A stretch of 64,000 bases of DNA. Source: Bradyrhizobium septentrionale (GTDB taxonomy: Bacteria > Pseudomonadota > Alphaproteobacteria > Rhizobiales > Xanthobacteraceae). The translations under genes and the position numbers were made by a program. The notes beneath the pieces were generated by a model. That model searched no databases. It was not told where the DNA came from and was given only the letters and a program-made list of their open reading frames with translations. The stretch lies in NCBI RefSeq assembly GCF_011516645.4, contig NZ_CP088285.1, positions 9,008,501 through 9,072,500 of the forward strand. Reading direction: 5' to 3'. Of the stretch, positions 27,206 to 36,201 are shown piece after piece. Every line of letters begins with the position of its first letter. Positions within the stretch are counted from its first letter, which is position 1.

Positions 27206-27365
27206 CGTGACGCGTTCACGCATCAACTGCCGCAATGCGATGCAAGCCGCATACCAGTGCGCGACAGCCAACGTAGCCCCAACATCGCAACACCGAGGCC
27301 GCGCCAACCATTCCAAGACCATCACCATGGCGATCGAATGGACTGGCCATGCGTCAATGGATGGC

Positions 27366-27869
27366 TCAGTTGCAAACCTGCACAGGGCGGATCTGCCAGC
27401 CATACGACGTCAGCATGCGACGGCGAACGACGTAGCAGCCGCCGTCACTATAGCCGTTGCCATAACCATAGCCGTCGTCGTAGCCGTAACCGGCGTTGTA
27501 CGGATAACCGCCACCGTAGTAGCCGTCATAGTAATCGTAAGCGCCGTAGCCGAGGCCGAAACCAACCGCTGCAGCAGCGAGCGGATAGCCCCAGCCGCGC
27601 CGGAAGCCGCCGCCGTGCCAACCGCGGCCGGCCCAACCGCGGCCAGCCCAACCGGCGCCGCCGATCGCAGCCGAGCGAAAGCCGCCGCCTCCGCCCATGG
27701 CGCGGAAGGCGCCGCCATGGAAGCCGCCGAAACCGCCGCCGCCGCGGAAGCCGCCACCACCACCGTGGAAGCCGCCGCCGCCAAAACCGCCGCGCGCCGA
27801 CGCGGCGTCGACCGTGAACAGGCCGACCGAAGCCGCAGCCAGCAAGGCAATCATCGTTTTACGCAACAT
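27366..27869 (-). CDS. Secreted glycine/tyrosine-rich protein
   Basis: A 167-residue exported low-complexity protein. The signal peptide is MLRKTMIALLAAASVGLFTV with cleavage near DAASARGG. The first mature half is Gly/Phe/Trp/Arg rich (GGFGGGGFHGGGG) with repeated AGRGW. The second half is Tyr/Gly rich (YDYYDGYYGGGYPYNAGY), and the end has two Cys (GGCYV, PVQVCN). AAGGAG lies 9 bases upstream of the ATG; a GTG just before it is possible. Such proteins are common in rhizobia and presumed envelope-associated. No function is established. Confidence 0.8.
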   Translation of the reverse strand: MLRKTMIALLAAASVGLFTVDAASARGGFGGGGFHGGGGGFRGGGGFGGFHGGAFRAMGGGGGFRSAAIGGAGWAGRGWAGRGWHGGGFRRGWGYPLAAAAVGFGLGYGAYDYYDGYYGGGYPYNAGYGYDDGYGYGNGYSDGGCYVVRRRMLTSYGWQIRPVQVCN

Positions 27870-28027
27870 CACCCGTTACTCCTTCTTTCCAAGGCTTTTC
27901 TTTTCAAGCCTCCTCCGCCGCGTCCCGCGCATGCTAACTCAATGTAGGACCGCAGCTTCCGCCGCGCGCCTTTGTCGCACTCACTTCTACGCGACCATCG
28001 TTCGTCGAAGACGCGGCCGGCGAAAAG

Positions 28028-28320
28028 CTAACAGCCGCCGCAGATGCTGTTCATCCGGCGATCGACCATCCTGTTCTCGTCGGCGATTGCCTTGTCGATG
28101 CTTTCGGTCGACGCGGTGGTGACGCCTTCACCGCCGTTCAGCCGGCCGGAGGATTGCGCCGTGCCGGCTCTGTTGGTGCCGGGTGGCGGCGACGTGACCT
28201 GCAGCGAGGCCGGGCTGGCTGATGAGGGGCTGCCGCTCCCAGTGTTTTGGGCGACGGTAACCGCAGCGTCAGCAGAATGGCGATTGTCGCTGACGCGGCG
28301 GTGGCGGATAATTTGCGCAT
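28028..28320 (-). pseudogene. Secreted small protein with single-base frameshift in its signal peptide
   Basis: The ATG at 28320 follows AAGGGAGAATTCC and encodes MRKLSATAASATIAILLTL, a good signal start. The frame then runs into basic nonsense, while the neighbouring frame gives AVTVAQNTGSGSPSSASPA, a natural cleavage region, and continues to NSICGGC and TAG at 28030. The span is 293 bases, one short of a multiple of three, so one base is missing near 28262-28268. Restored, it is about a 97-residue Ser/Pro/Thr-rich secreted protein of unknown role. Confidence 0.65.
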
Positions 28321-28406
28321 GGAATTCTCCCTTGCGGACATCAACGAGTCCGCAAAACCCCGGTTTCGGCATGCGTTGGAGCAATACAGTTTGGGAGCAA
28401 TGCAAT

Positions 28407-28661
28407 TTGCGCAAGCTGATCGAGTTTGACGACGACACATTCGACAAGCTGAAGCAGCTTGGCCGCGACCGGATGGCGACCCTGCAGGAGCTCGCCGACG
28501 AGGCCTTCGCCGACCTCTTCAAGAAGCACGGTATTCCGATCGACCTGAAGGATGCGCTGCGCAAGAGCGCAAGACTTCAGGGAGCGGCAAGCCTGCAGGA
28601 GGCAGCAAAGCCAGGCGGCGCAGCACCAAAGCGCGCGCGCAAGCAGGGCCGGAAGCGTTGA
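28407..28661 (+). CDS. Small basic protein, possible ribbon-helix-helix type (TTG start)
   Basis: An 84-residue protein starting at TTG 28407, with gggag 8 bases upstream. It begins MRKLIEFDDDTFDKLKQLGR, then ATLQELADEAFADLFKKHG, which resembles small ribbon-helix-helix-like proteins, and ends in a Lys/Arg-rich tail. The in-frame sequence further upstream is antisense to the gene at 28028-28320 and is excluded. It may bind DNA. Function not known. Confidence 0.65.
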   Translation: MRKLIEFDDDTFDKLKQLGRDRMATLQELADEAFADLFKKHGIPIDLKDALRKSARLQGAASLQEAAKPGGAAPKRARKQGRKR

Positions 28662-28671
28662 GGGCTAAAGC

Positions 28672-28715
28672 GCGATGAGATTGGGTTGGATCATCATCGC
28701 GCTTCCAGGGCGTGT
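28672..28715. repeat. Dispersed repeat fragment
   Basis: The sequence aaagcgcgatgagattgggt followed by atcatcgcgct matches the first half of the repeat unit at 9286-9406. Confidence 0.6.
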
Positions 28716-28884
28716 ACCGATAAATCCGCCCGCCGAACGACGGCCGCATTACCGTCAGAAGCGGACAAAGAGGCGCGCTTGGTCATGTCGGCTAAGGCCA
28801 TAAGCGGTCATTCAAGCCAGTCGAGAGCGAATTAGCTTGCCTTGCTTTGAGTCCTTTTGCACTCTGAGGCAAGGAGGCCGATGC

Positions 28885-29163
28885 ATGAAGATAATTACCG
28901 TCGCGTGCGCTCTCGGAGCGGCCCTGGTGCTGTGTAACCTCGGGACGTCTGGTGCTGAAGCCCGGGCGCGGAAGGCACAAGTCGTTCATGAACCAAGGAG
29001 GGTTGTTATCTCGGTGCCCGTGATAACGCCAACTCCGTGGGATTATTATATTGTTCCACGATATCGTTATCGCCCTGAAGACGACCGGGTCGATCCATAC
29101 GCCCCGCCCTTGGTGTCGTCGTGGCGCCTCTATGAGGGGTGGCGGTGGCCATACTGGTGGTGA
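28885..29163 (+). CDS. Small secreted hypothetical protein
   Basis: A 92-residue exported protein. An excellent ribosome site (aaggagg, 7 bases before the ATG) fixes the start at MKIITVACALGAALVLCNLG. The signal peptide ends near GAEARA. The mature chain is rich in Arg, Pro, Tyr and Trp (WDYYIVPRYRYRPEDD, ending YEGWRWPYWW). It looks like many small rhizobial envelope proteins. No function is known. Confidence 0.72.
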   Translation: MKIITVACALGAALVLCNLGTSGAEARARKAQVVHEPRRVVISVPVITPTPWDYYIVPRYRYRPEDDRVDPYAPPLVSSWRLYEGWRWPYWW

Positions 29164-29332
29164 ACAGCGATCACGCCAAACAGATCGCATTCCGGGGGAA
29201 GTGGTGATCGTTCCCCTGACGGACGGTGAAGCGTAACGCCGGGATGAAACCGCGCATCGTGATGCCGCGTTGTGGCTGCGGACCGCCATGGGTCACAAGG
29301 CGATATCCCTGACGTCGCGTGTCTGCTTCGCC

Positions 29333-29430
29333 CCTGAAAGCGGGCCCAGTTTATGAGTACGCGCCCTGATTCTTGCTTAAGCATGATCTCTTTGAAAAAT
29401 CGCTTCGCACTTTTCCGGACCATGCTTTAG
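29333..29430. repeat. Dispersed repeat fragments
   Basis: The stretch aaagcgggcccagtttatga with tacgcgccct (29338-29367) resembles 10190-10230. The stretch 29375-29430 (aagcatgatct, then cgcttcgcacttttccgga) repeats the second half of the unit at 9286-9406. The rest of 29164-29332 shows no feature. Confidence 0.6.
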
Positions 29431-29957
29431 CCGATCTTCTTCAGCCCGGCTTTGTACTGCGGGCCCCTGATCGCGTAGGACTTCGCCGGCCGCGACAACG
29501 CCTCGATCTGGGCGGCGTCGAGCGTGCGCACCACGCGCGCGGGCGCACCGATGATCAGGGAGTATTCCGGAAATTCCTTGCCCTCGGTGATGACGGAGCC
29601 GGCGCCGACGACGCTGCCGCGCCGGATGCGCGCGCCGTTCATCACGATCGATCCCATCCCGATCAACACGCGGTCTTCCAGCGTGCAGCCGTGCACGATC
29701 GCGTTGTGGCCGATGGTGACGTGGTTGCCGATGGTCAGGGGAAAGCCGGGATCGACATGCAGGGTCGAATTGTCCTGGACGTTGGAGCCCTCGCCGATCT
29801 CGATCCATTCGTTGTCGCCGCGCAGCACGGCGCCGAACCAGACGCTCGCCGCGGACTTGAGGCGCACCTTGCCGATCACGACGGCATTGTCGGCGATGAA
29901 ATAGCTGCCGTCAGCGGGAAGATCGGGCTCCTGCCCGTCGAGTTCGTAGATCGCCAT
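29427..29957 (-). CDS. Gamma-carbonic anhydrase-like hexapeptide-repeat protein
   Basis: A 176-residue left-handed beta-helix protein of the gamma-carbonic-anhydrase/YrdA group. The three zinc-ligand positions are occupied: His in STLHVDPG and two His five apart in GHNAIVH. Hexapeptide repeats run through the middle (IGMGSIVMNGARI, VVGAGSVI). gaaggagacc precedes the ATG at 29957; the longer open frame upstream lacks support. Many members bind zinc without proven carbonic anhydrase activity, so the biochemical role is open. It is alone on its strand here. Confidence 0.88.
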   Translation of the reverse strand: MAIYELDGQEPDLPADGSYFIADNAVVIGKVRLKSAASVWFGAVLRGDNEWIEIGEGSNVQDNSTLHVDPGFPLTIGNHVTIGHNAIVHGCTLEDRVLIGMGSIVMNGARIRRGSVVGAGSVITEGKEFPEYSLIIGAPARVVRTLDAAQIEALSRPAKSYAIRGPQYKAGLKKIG

Positions 29958-30083
29958 GAAGGTCTCCTTCGAGCGTGTTCTGATACAGTCAGAACCGAAG
30001 CTCTGGTCAGGGCGACCTTGGCACAGCGGCGGATGTGGTTTCAAGCAACCGCAGCCATTGATCCGGCGCGGATCGCGACCGGA

Positions 30084-30413
30084 TCAGGCGAGCACGCCGG
30101 CAGCGCGCAGCGTCATCATGAAGAAGGTGCCGGACATCAGGCTCCAGAAGCCGGAGATCACGGTTGCCATCATCACGAATTCGAAACGGCGGCGCTCGAT
30201 GCGGGCGCCGCGCAGCGTGTTGCGCATGATGATGAACGGTGCGGCGAAGACGAGGAACGGGACCGCGGCAAAGGTCTTCGGCGCCACGCCCTCCTGCAGC
30301 AGGCCGAAGCCGGCCGGCCGCTCCGCCATTGCCTGATAGCCGCTGGCCAGTGCGCCGGCGAACGCGAAGCCAATGAAAAGCGAGAACAGGGAATTCAGGG
30401 TATCGGGCGACAT
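30084..30413 (-). CDS. Small hypothetical membrane protein
   Basis: A 109-residue protein with about three hydrophobic segments: LFSLFIGFAFAGALASGY (residues 9-26), AVPFLVFAAPFIIM (50-63) and FVMMATVISGFWSLMSGTFF (79-98). A basic loop RNTLRGARIERRR lies between the second and third. cggaag sits upstream of the ATG. The type is common in Bradyrhizobium-like genomes; function unknown. Confidence 0.68.
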   Translation of the reverse strand: MSPDTLNSLFSLFIGFAFAGALASGYQAMAERPAGFGLLQEGVAPKTFAAVPFLVFAAPFIIMRNTLRGARIERRRFEFVMMATVISGFWSLMSGTFFMMTLRAAGVLA

Positions 30414-30632
30414 CGGCACTTCCGCTACGCAACAGGCCACTCACCCTGCTTCGCAGAATTGGTGGCCGGCCGCCACATCATCCTTAAGGAAAGGTTAACC
30501 GGACTGCCCCGACGTGGCGTTTGCGCATGGCCCATCAATTTGGGATTCCATTGGAATCGTACGGAAATTCCTCGCCTCGTGGCATATTCGGCAGGTGATT
30601 CGGCCACTCCCGGCCTGCTCTCAGCTTCGCCC

Positions 30633-31343
30633 ATGACGCTTCTTTCGACGGCCCAGCATCTCGCCCGCGACACCCGCCGCAACCCGCGCGCGCATCTCGT
30701 TCCGATCATCGCCTCGGCAGTGATCGCAGCCGGCGCGATCACGCTCGTCGCCTATCTGTTGTGGCCGACCTACACCACCGCTCCGCCGAGCGATCCGTCG
30801 CGGCTGCCGGTGAGCGTCGGCGGCACGCTGTTCAACGTGCCAACCATGGCCGTGCGCATGAAGATCCAGCGCCATTCCGGGCCGCAGGAGCGCGTCGATC
30901 TGAGCTTCCTCTATCCGTCGCTGGAGGCGCCTGCCGCGCCGAAGCACTACAGTGCCGACACTGTCGAGGACAAGGTGCAGCCGATCGACCGGATCTTCGT
31001 GTCGATCGCGGCGCACCACGATTCACTCGCACCCGAGATGCGGCTGCGCACGATCTATCCGCGCTATCTGGACGAGCGCGCCAATACCGATGATGGCTTG
31101 ACGGCGCGCGCGTTCCGCGACGGCACGCCCTATGGCGGCGAGGACCTGTTCACCGCGAGCGAGCCGCAGCTGACCGCGCGCTGCACGCGCGATAGCTCGA
31201 CGCCCGGCATGTGCCTGAGTGAGCAGCGCATCGAGGGCGCCGATCTGACCTTCCGCTTTCCGCGCGGCTGGCTGGGGCAATGGCGCGACATCGCCACCGC
31301 GATGAACCGCCTCTCCGCGCAGATGCACAGCGCGAAGGGCTAG
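30633..31343 (+). CDS. Membrane-anchored hypothetical protein
   Basis: A 236-residue protein with one N-terminal membrane segment (LVPIIASAVIAAGAITLVAY, about residues 22-41) and a large periplasmic part. Two Cys are close together (ARCTRDSSTPGMCLSEQ). I recognise no catalytic motif. The ATG at 30633 is chosen because the frame upstream is antisense to the carbonic-anhydrase-like gene and is compositionally odd. Function unknown. Confidence 0.7.
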   Translation: MTLLSTAQHLARDTRRNPRAHLVPIIASAVIAAGAITLVAYLLWPTYTTAPPSDPSRLPVSVGGTLFNVPTMAVRMKIQRHSGPQERVDLSFLYPSLEAPAAPKHYSADTVEDKVQPIDRIFVSIAAHHDSLAPEMRLRTIYPRYLDERANTDDGLTARAFRDGTPYGGEDLFTASEPQLTARCTRDSSTPGMCLSEQRIEGADLTFRFPRGWLGQWRDIATAMNRLSAQMHSAKG

Positions 31344-31439
31344 CCTCCTCGTCATTGCGAGCAGAGAGAAGCCTGATATCGGGCGCGCATTCGCGCGCCC
31401 CGTCGTGACAGCGTGACAGGCAGCGAGGCCGTTCGGCCG

Positions 31440-31652
31440 TTACTCGCTCAGATCTTCTTCCAGGATCGCCATCTGGAACTGGAACGAGCGATCATCGTCC
31501 TCGTCGTCGACGAACAGCACGCCGATGAACTCCTCGCCGATATAGACCTCGGCCGAGTCGTCCTTCTTGGGCCGCGGCACCACGCGGATCTTGGGATTGC
31601 TGAACACGCGTTTGAGATACGCGTCGAGCTTCCTGACTTCCTGAACGTCCAC
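31440..31652 (-). CDS. DUF3126 family protein
   Basis: A 70-residue acidic protein. VDVQEVRKLDAYLKRVF and the middle part AEVYIGEEFIGVLFVDDEDD are typical of the alphaproteobacterial DUF3126 family. GTG 31652 is chosen because GGAG lies six bases upstream; an in-frame TTG at 31664 would overlap that site. It lies downstream of cysE on the same strand, a pairing often seen in alphaproteobacteria as I recall it. This suggests a link to cysteine synthesis, though no role is proven. Bases 31344-31439 show nothing. Confidence 0.82.
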   Translation of the reverse strand: MDVQEVRKLDAYLKRVFSNPKIRVVPRPKKDDSAEVYIGEEFIGVLFVDDEDDDRSFQFQMAILEEDLSE

Positions 31653-31751
31653 GGCCGTCTCCAATCGGGTCGATGATTTTCGGGGGAGTTTTAGGACGAG
31701 ACGGCAAAGATCGCCAGAGCCTTTTCAGGCTTTGGCGACGTGATGTTGCGC

Positions 31752-31815
31752 ACACGATTCTTGGTTTGGCGCGCTTTCCCGACGCGAACCGGTGCCCACT
31801 TCGCTGAAAAACGCG
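31752..31815. repeat. Dispersed repeat fragment
   Basis: The core gacgcgaaccggtgcccact followed by tcgctgaaaaacgcg matches the units at 9186-9290 and 39668-39772. Confidence 0.65.
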
Positions 31816-31838
31816 CCGCGGTCAGAAAACGAGTGAAA

Positions 31839-32666
31839 TCAAAGACCGATCGCGTTGAGCATCTGGTCCATGGTGCGTGACGGCTCCGCACATCCGGCTT
31901 CGCCGACGATTTTCGCCGGCACGCCCGCAACCGTGACGTTGTGCGGCACAGGCTTGACCACGACGGAGCCTGCCGCGATGCGCGCGCAATGACCGATCTC
32001 GATATTGCCGAGAATCTTGGCGCCGGCGCCGATCAGCACGCCGTGGCGGATCTTCGGATGGCGGTCCTCGTTCTCCTTGCCGGTGCCGCCGAGCGTGACG
32101 CCATGCAGGATCGACACATCATCCTCGATGACGGCAGTCTCGCCGCAGACGAAACCGGTGGCGTGATCGAGGAAGATGCCGCGGCCGATCCTGGCGGCCG
32201 GGTTGATATCGGTCTGGAACACCGCCGACGAGCGGCTCTGCAGGTAGAACGCAAAATCCTTGCGCCCCTTCTGATGCAGCCAGTGTGCGAGACGATGGGT
32301 CTGCAGCGCGTGAAAGCCCTTGAAGTAGAGCAAGGGATCGATGAAGCGCGAGGTCGCGGGGTCGCGATCATAGACGGCGACGAGGTCGGCGCGGAAGGCG
32401 TTGCCGATATCGGGCGCATCGCGCAACGCCTCGTCATAGGTCTGGCGGATCAGGTCGCCCGACAGCGCGGCGTGATCGAGCCGCTCGGCGATGCGATGGA
32501 CCACCGAATCTTCCAGGCGCTCATGATGCAGCACGGTCGCATAGATGAAGGATGCGAGTTCCGGCTCGCGCCGCAGGATGTCTTCCGCCTCGCCGCGGAT
32601 TCGATCCCAGATCGGATCGAGCGCCGCCAGCTTTCCCCCCTGCGGACTGACCTGATGAACTGCCAT
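31839..32666 (-). CDS. cysE: Serine O-acetyltransferase
   Basis: A 275-residue enzyme that acetylates L-serine with acetyl-CoA, the first step of cysteine synthesis. The N-terminal helical domain (about 1-140) is followed by a left-handed beta-helix with IGRGIFLDHATGFVCGE, holding the catalytic Asp-His, then HGVTLGGTG and the ARIAAGSVVV repeats. The C-terminal tail, where cysteine feedback and CysK binding occur in the family, ends MLNAIGL, an Ile-Gly-Leu end that is plausible for docking into CysK. DUF3126 lies downstream. Bases 32667-32921, upstream, contain no gene. Confidence 0.95.
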   Translation of the reverse strand: MAVHQVSPQGGKLAALDPIWDRIRGEAEDILRREPELASFIYATVLHHERLEDSVVHRIAERLDHAALSGDLIRQTYDEALRDAPDIGNAFRADLVAVYDRDPATSRFIDPLLYFKGFHALQTHRLAHWLHQKGRKDFAFYLQSRSSAVFQTDINPAARIGRGIFLDHATGFVCGETAVIEDDVSILHGVTLGGTGKENEDRHPKIRHGVLIGAGAKILGNIEIGHCARIAAGSVVVKPVPHNVTVAGVPAKIVGEAGCAEPSRTMDQMLNAIGL

Positions 32667-32921
32667 GGCTGCTCTCGCAATTCGGTTGTTCTGATGTGCG
32701 TTATAGCACGATGGACCCAGCGCGTCCCGGGATGGCTCGGTACGGTAAACCTCAGCCGAACACCCCCGGGCCGACGTCTAAGGGAGTTGGTCGGGATTTT
32801 GCCGAAATCAAGCCGTGCTTCTGCAACTATTGGCGGATTTCGTCGCGAGTGTGGTTTTGGGCATGGTCGGCCCCAATAAAAAGGGGGCAACATCATCAAT
32901 ACCCGGAGTTTACGCGCCCGC

Positions 32922-34388
32922 GTGACCGACGCGCGGTCGGTCTGGATCGCCACCATCGCCATCCCCCTGCTCCTGCTCGCCCCTGCCTTCTGGAACGGCT
33001 ATCCGCTGCTCCAATGGGATACCGGCGGCTATCTGGCGCGCTGGTACGAGGGCTATCTGGTGCCGAGCCGGTCCACGGTGTTCGGCATCTACCTCCATGT
33101 CGGCGAGGCATCCAGCTTCTGGCTCAACCTCGGCATCCAGACCCTGGCGACGCTGTGGATCCTGCAGCTGACGCTGCGCGTGCTCGACCTCGCCCGGCCG
33201 GTCCGGCTGATCGCGATCAGCCTCGCGCTGGTCGCAACCACAGCCCTGCCATGGCTCGCGAGCATGCTGCTGACCGACATCTTTGCCGGCCTTGCGGTGC
33301 TCGCACTCTTCATCCTCATCCTGCATGGCGAACGGATTTCGGCGCTGGAGAAGGCGGTGCTGTTTGGCTTCATCGCATTTTCGGCCGCAACGCACAGCGC
33401 GACGCTCGCCGTGCTGCTCGGCCTGTGCTGCGCCGGCTGGATGCTGCGTCCGTGGCTCGGCCGGCGCATCCCGATCGCGGGCCTCGTGCAGGGCAGCCTG
33501 ACCGCCGTCGCCGGTGCGGCGATGCTGCTGGCGGCGAATTTCGCGCTGTCCGGGCAGCTTGCCTGGACGCCCGGCGGCGTAGGCGTCGCCTTCGGCCGCA
33601 TGCTGCAGGATGGCATCGTGACGCAATATCTGCGCGACCATTGCGCGAAGGAGAACCTGAAGCTCTGCCCCTATCGCGACGAGCTGCCGGCGACCGCCGA
33701 CGACTTCCTGTGGGGCCACAGCATGTTCAACACGCTCGGCCGCTTCCAGGGACTGAATGACGAGATGGGCTATATCGTGGAGCGTTCGCTGGCCGAATAT
33801 CCGGGATGGCAGGCCAAGGCGGCGCTGGAAGCCACCGTCGACCAGCTGATGCATGTCGCAACCGGCGAAGGCTCCTCGGGCTGGATCCCGCACACCTACG
33901 GCATCATCGCGCGCTACATTCCCAAACAGGTCGCGCCGATGCGCGCCGCGCGACAGCAGCGCTGGCGCCTCGACTTCACCGCCATCAACCGCATCCATGT
34001 GCCGGTCGCACTGGCCTCGATGCTTGTGGTCGTGATCCTGTTCGGCCGCGGGCTGTGGCAGCGGCGGCTCGACGACCTCACGCTGCTCGCCGGCACCGTC
34101 ACGCTCGCGCTGCTCGGCAATGCCGCGATCTGCGGCGTGATCTCGGGTCCGCACGACCGCTACGGCGCGCGCATGGTGTGGCTTGCGACCTTCGTGGTGC
34201 TGATCGCGGCGGCGCGCGCCTTCGCCAAAGACGATGCGGAGAACGAAGCCGACGAGCTATTTACGCCGCGACAGGAAGTCGATGACGCCGGTCTTGTAGA
34301 CCTTGTCGCCGACCGCCCGCATGTGATCGCGGTTCGGGATGTCGAGCACCTCCGAACCCGGAATGATCCTGCCGAGCGCCGCCGCTGA
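32922..34388 (+). CDS. Multi-pass hypothetical membrane protein
   Basis: A 488-residue integral membrane protein with about ten hydrophobic segments and an N-terminal LLQWDTGGYLARWYEGY region reminiscent of membrane glycosyltransferase-like proteins. I cannot name a family. The GTG start lacks a close ribosome site; gccggag-like sequence is 17 bases away. From residue 444 on, after the last hydrophobic segment (LATFVVLIAAARAF), the frame runs over the 3' end of the convergent hydrolase gene for 132 bases. So the last 45 or so residues look like read-through rather than a conserved domain. Confidence 0.75.
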   Translation: MTDARSVWIATIAIPLLLLAPAFWNGYPLLQWDTGGYLARWYEGYLVPSRSTVFGIYLHVGEASSFWLNLGIQTLATLWILQLTLRVLDLARPVRLIAISLALVATTALPWLASMLLTDIFAGLAVLALFILILHGERISALEKAVLFGFIAFSAATHSATLAVLLGLCCAGWMLRPWLGRRIPIAGLVQGSLTAVAGAAMLLAANFALSGQLAWTPGGVGVAFGRMLQDGIVTQYLRDHCAKENLKLCPYRDELPATADDFLWGHSMFNTLGRFQGLNDEMGYIVERSLAEYPGWQAKAALEATVDQLMHVATGEGSSGWIPHTYGIIARYIPKQVAPMRAARQQRWRLDFTAINRIHVPVALASMLVVVILFGRGLWQRRLDDLTLLAGTVTLALLGNAAICGVISGPHDRYGARMVWLATFVVLIAAARAFAKDDAENEADELFTPRQEVDDAGLVDLVADRPHVIAVRDVEHLRTRNDPAERRR

Positions 34389-35012
34389 GCCGGCGATCTC
34401 GTCCTTGCTGCCGACTGCGATCAGAACCGGCACGCGGATGCCGGCCGCCTCCACGCGCGTCATCAGCCGGCGCGAGCCGCGCAGGCAGGCGGCGAGTGCG
34501 CGGCGGTCGGAGCGGGTCTGATCGGCAAAGGCGCGGAAGGTGCGGCCGACCGGATCGGTCACATCGTCGAGCGCCGGCGCCTCCAGCGCGAGGGCTACGG
34601 TCTCGCCGGGACCACCGCCCTCGATCAGCCCGATGCCGATGCCTCCCAGGATCGCCGAGCGCACCCGATCGGAATTTTCGAGCGCAAGGATCGCCGTCAT
34701 CCGCGAGCCCAGCGAATAGCCCATGATGTCGGCGCGCGCGATCCCAAGATGATCCATCAGCGCGATCACATCGCTCGCCATGATCGCGATCTCGTACTGC
34801 GCGGCGTCATAGAGCTTGGCGGATTCGCCGTGGCCGCGATTGTCGAGCGCGATGACGCGCCGGCCGGCCTTGACGAGATCCGACACCCAGGTCGGATAGA
34901 TCCAGTTGACGTTCTTGCTCGAGGCGAAGCCGTGCACGAGCACGATCGGCTCGCCCTCGCCTTCGTCGATATAGGCAATTTCAACGTCGCCGTGATGGAA
35001 ACTCGGCATCAT
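34257..35012 (-). CDS. Alpha/beta-fold hydrolase
   Basis: A 251-residue hydrolase with the complete triad: nucleophile Ser in IMGYSLGSR, Asp in VGSKDEIAG and His in NRDHMRAV. The oxyanion strand is IVLVHGFASS. A second ATG follows the first. The weak GGAATGG precedes them. The substrate is unknown. The family includes esterases, lactonases and dehalogenase-like enzymes. Its 3' end overlaps the convergent membrane-protein gene by 132 bases. Confidence 0.88.
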   Translation of the reverse strand: MMPSFHHGDVEIAYIDEGEGEPIVLVHGFASSKNVNWIYPTWVSDLVKAGRRVIALDNRGHGESAKLYDAAQYEIAIMASDVIALMDHLGIARADIMGYSLGSRMTAILALENSDRVRSAILGGIGIGLIEGGGPGETVALALEAPALDDVTDPVGRTFRAFADQTRSDRRALAACLRGSRRLMTRVEAAGIRVPVLIAVGSKDEIAGSAAALGRIIPGSEVLDIPNRDHMRAVGDKVYKTGVIDFLSRRK

Positions 35013-35067
35013 CCATTCCGTTGTTTTTTTGGGATTGAGTTTGGCGATCGAAAAGCCGACCGCGAGC

Positions 35068-36201
35068 TTAGCCTTGGGCAGCGGAACCCGCCAGCGCAAC
35101 CTGAGCGGACATCTGCCACCGCAGGCGCCGCGCCTTGCCCCGTCTGAGCCACCACGCGGTAGCCCGTTCGGTGATCGCCTTGATCGAGGACAGGAAGCCG
35201 AACAGCGCAAGCAGCGCGCCGAACAGCCACATGGTGAGATTGAACGTGCCGACCGCAAGCAGCAGCGCGCCGCGGCCGAGCAGCTTGAGGATCGCGCGGG
35301 TCTGGCCGCCCTTCGCCTCCGCGAGGCGGGCCGCGCGCGCGATCTCCTGCGGGTTCTCAGCGACCTTCAGCGTGTCCCGTGCGGCACGAATCCCGGCGGC
35401 CTCGCCGACGCGTCCGACGTCCTTGGCGACGCGCACCAGCGCCCCGGCCTTCTCGGCGCGGAACGCCGCGCGGATCGCGGTTGCGGTCTCTGCCGGGCGA
35501 AGCACCGAGCCGGTGGCGACCGCCTCGCGCAGCGCCGGCTGGTCGACGACCTCGCGGGTCGAACGCCCGGCCCATTCGATCAGTCCCTCGCTCAGCCGTC
35601 CCGCCTTGCGCGTATCCTTGACCAGCGTCAGCCCGGCGCGCAGCGGCCCGGCGCCACCGACCGACACATAGGTCGCCGCCGTCACCGCGAGCCCGGCGGC
35701 CGCAAGCCCAAGCACCAGCTGGTCGGTGTCCTCGCCCATCACGAGATGCTTGCCCTCGCGCACGACGTCCCTGACATCGCCGAACACGAACAGGTCGCCA
35801 GCGACCGTGCCGGACAGGCTTGCGACATCGTCGGCGTTGCCGGTCACGAAGCCGGTGGCGAACCCCTTGGCGAAATGCGTGGTGGACGACTGCTCGGCGC
35901 GCGCGTCGTCGACCCGCCTTGTGAGATCATCGCCGAGCGCGATGTCCTGCTCGGCGGCGAGCGCGACAAAGCTCGTCGCAAGGTCGGCATCCCCCGCGGC
36001 CAGCGCCGCCTCGATATTGTCCGAAATCAACGCCGGGTTGTTGCGCAGCACGGAATTGATCCTGAGGTCGGCGAGCGCAGCGGGATCGTCCCGCGCGGCG
36101 AGGATCGTGCCGGCGTCACGGGCATGCGGCCAAATGACCGCGCCGATGGCAGCGCTCATTGCCAGACCGGCCACCGCAAAACTGAGGCGAACCCCGTTCA
36201 T
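35068..36201 (-). CDS. Hypothetical membrane protein
   Basis: A 377-residue protein with an N-terminal hydrophobic signal/anchor (LSFAVAGLAMSAAIGAVIW). A middle hydrophobic stretch is LVLGLAAAGLAVTAATYVSV and a C-terminal membrane segment is LWLFGALLALFGFLSS-like (TMWLFGALLALFGFLSSIKA). The region between is Ala/Arg-rich and helical. No catalytic motif is seen and I do not recognise the family. ATG 36201 follows AGCGGA. It lies on the same strand as the hydrolase, 55 bases upstream of it, so they may be co-transcribed. Confidence 0.7.
   Translation of the reverse strand: MNGVRLSFAVAGLAMSAAIGAVIWPHARDAGTILAARDDPAALADLRINSVLRNNPALISDNIEAALAAGDADLATSFVALAAEQDIALGDDLTRRVDDARAEQSSTTHFAKGFATGFVTGNADDVASLSGTVAGDLFVFGDVRDVVREGKHLVMGEDTDQLVLGLAAAGLAVTAATYVSVGGAGPLRAGLTLVKDTRKAGRLSEGLIEWAGRSTREVVDQPALREAVATGSVLRPAETATAIRAAFRAEKAGALVRVAKDVGRVGEAAGIRAARDTLKVAENPQEIARAARLAEAKGGQTRAILKLLGRGALLLAVGTFNLTMWLFGALLALFGFLSSIKAITERATAWWLRRGKARRLRWQMSAQVALAGSAAQG

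Noticed and set aside
28044..28406. Upstream part of the frame containing the small TTG-start protein
   Set aside because: It is antisense to the secreted-protein gene at 28028-28320; the ribosome site and protein pattern both place the start at 28407.
29373..30632. Upstream extension of the membrane-anchored protein at 30633
   Set aside because: The extension is antisense to the carbonic-anhydrase-like and small membrane genes, and a proper signal/anchor begins at 30633.
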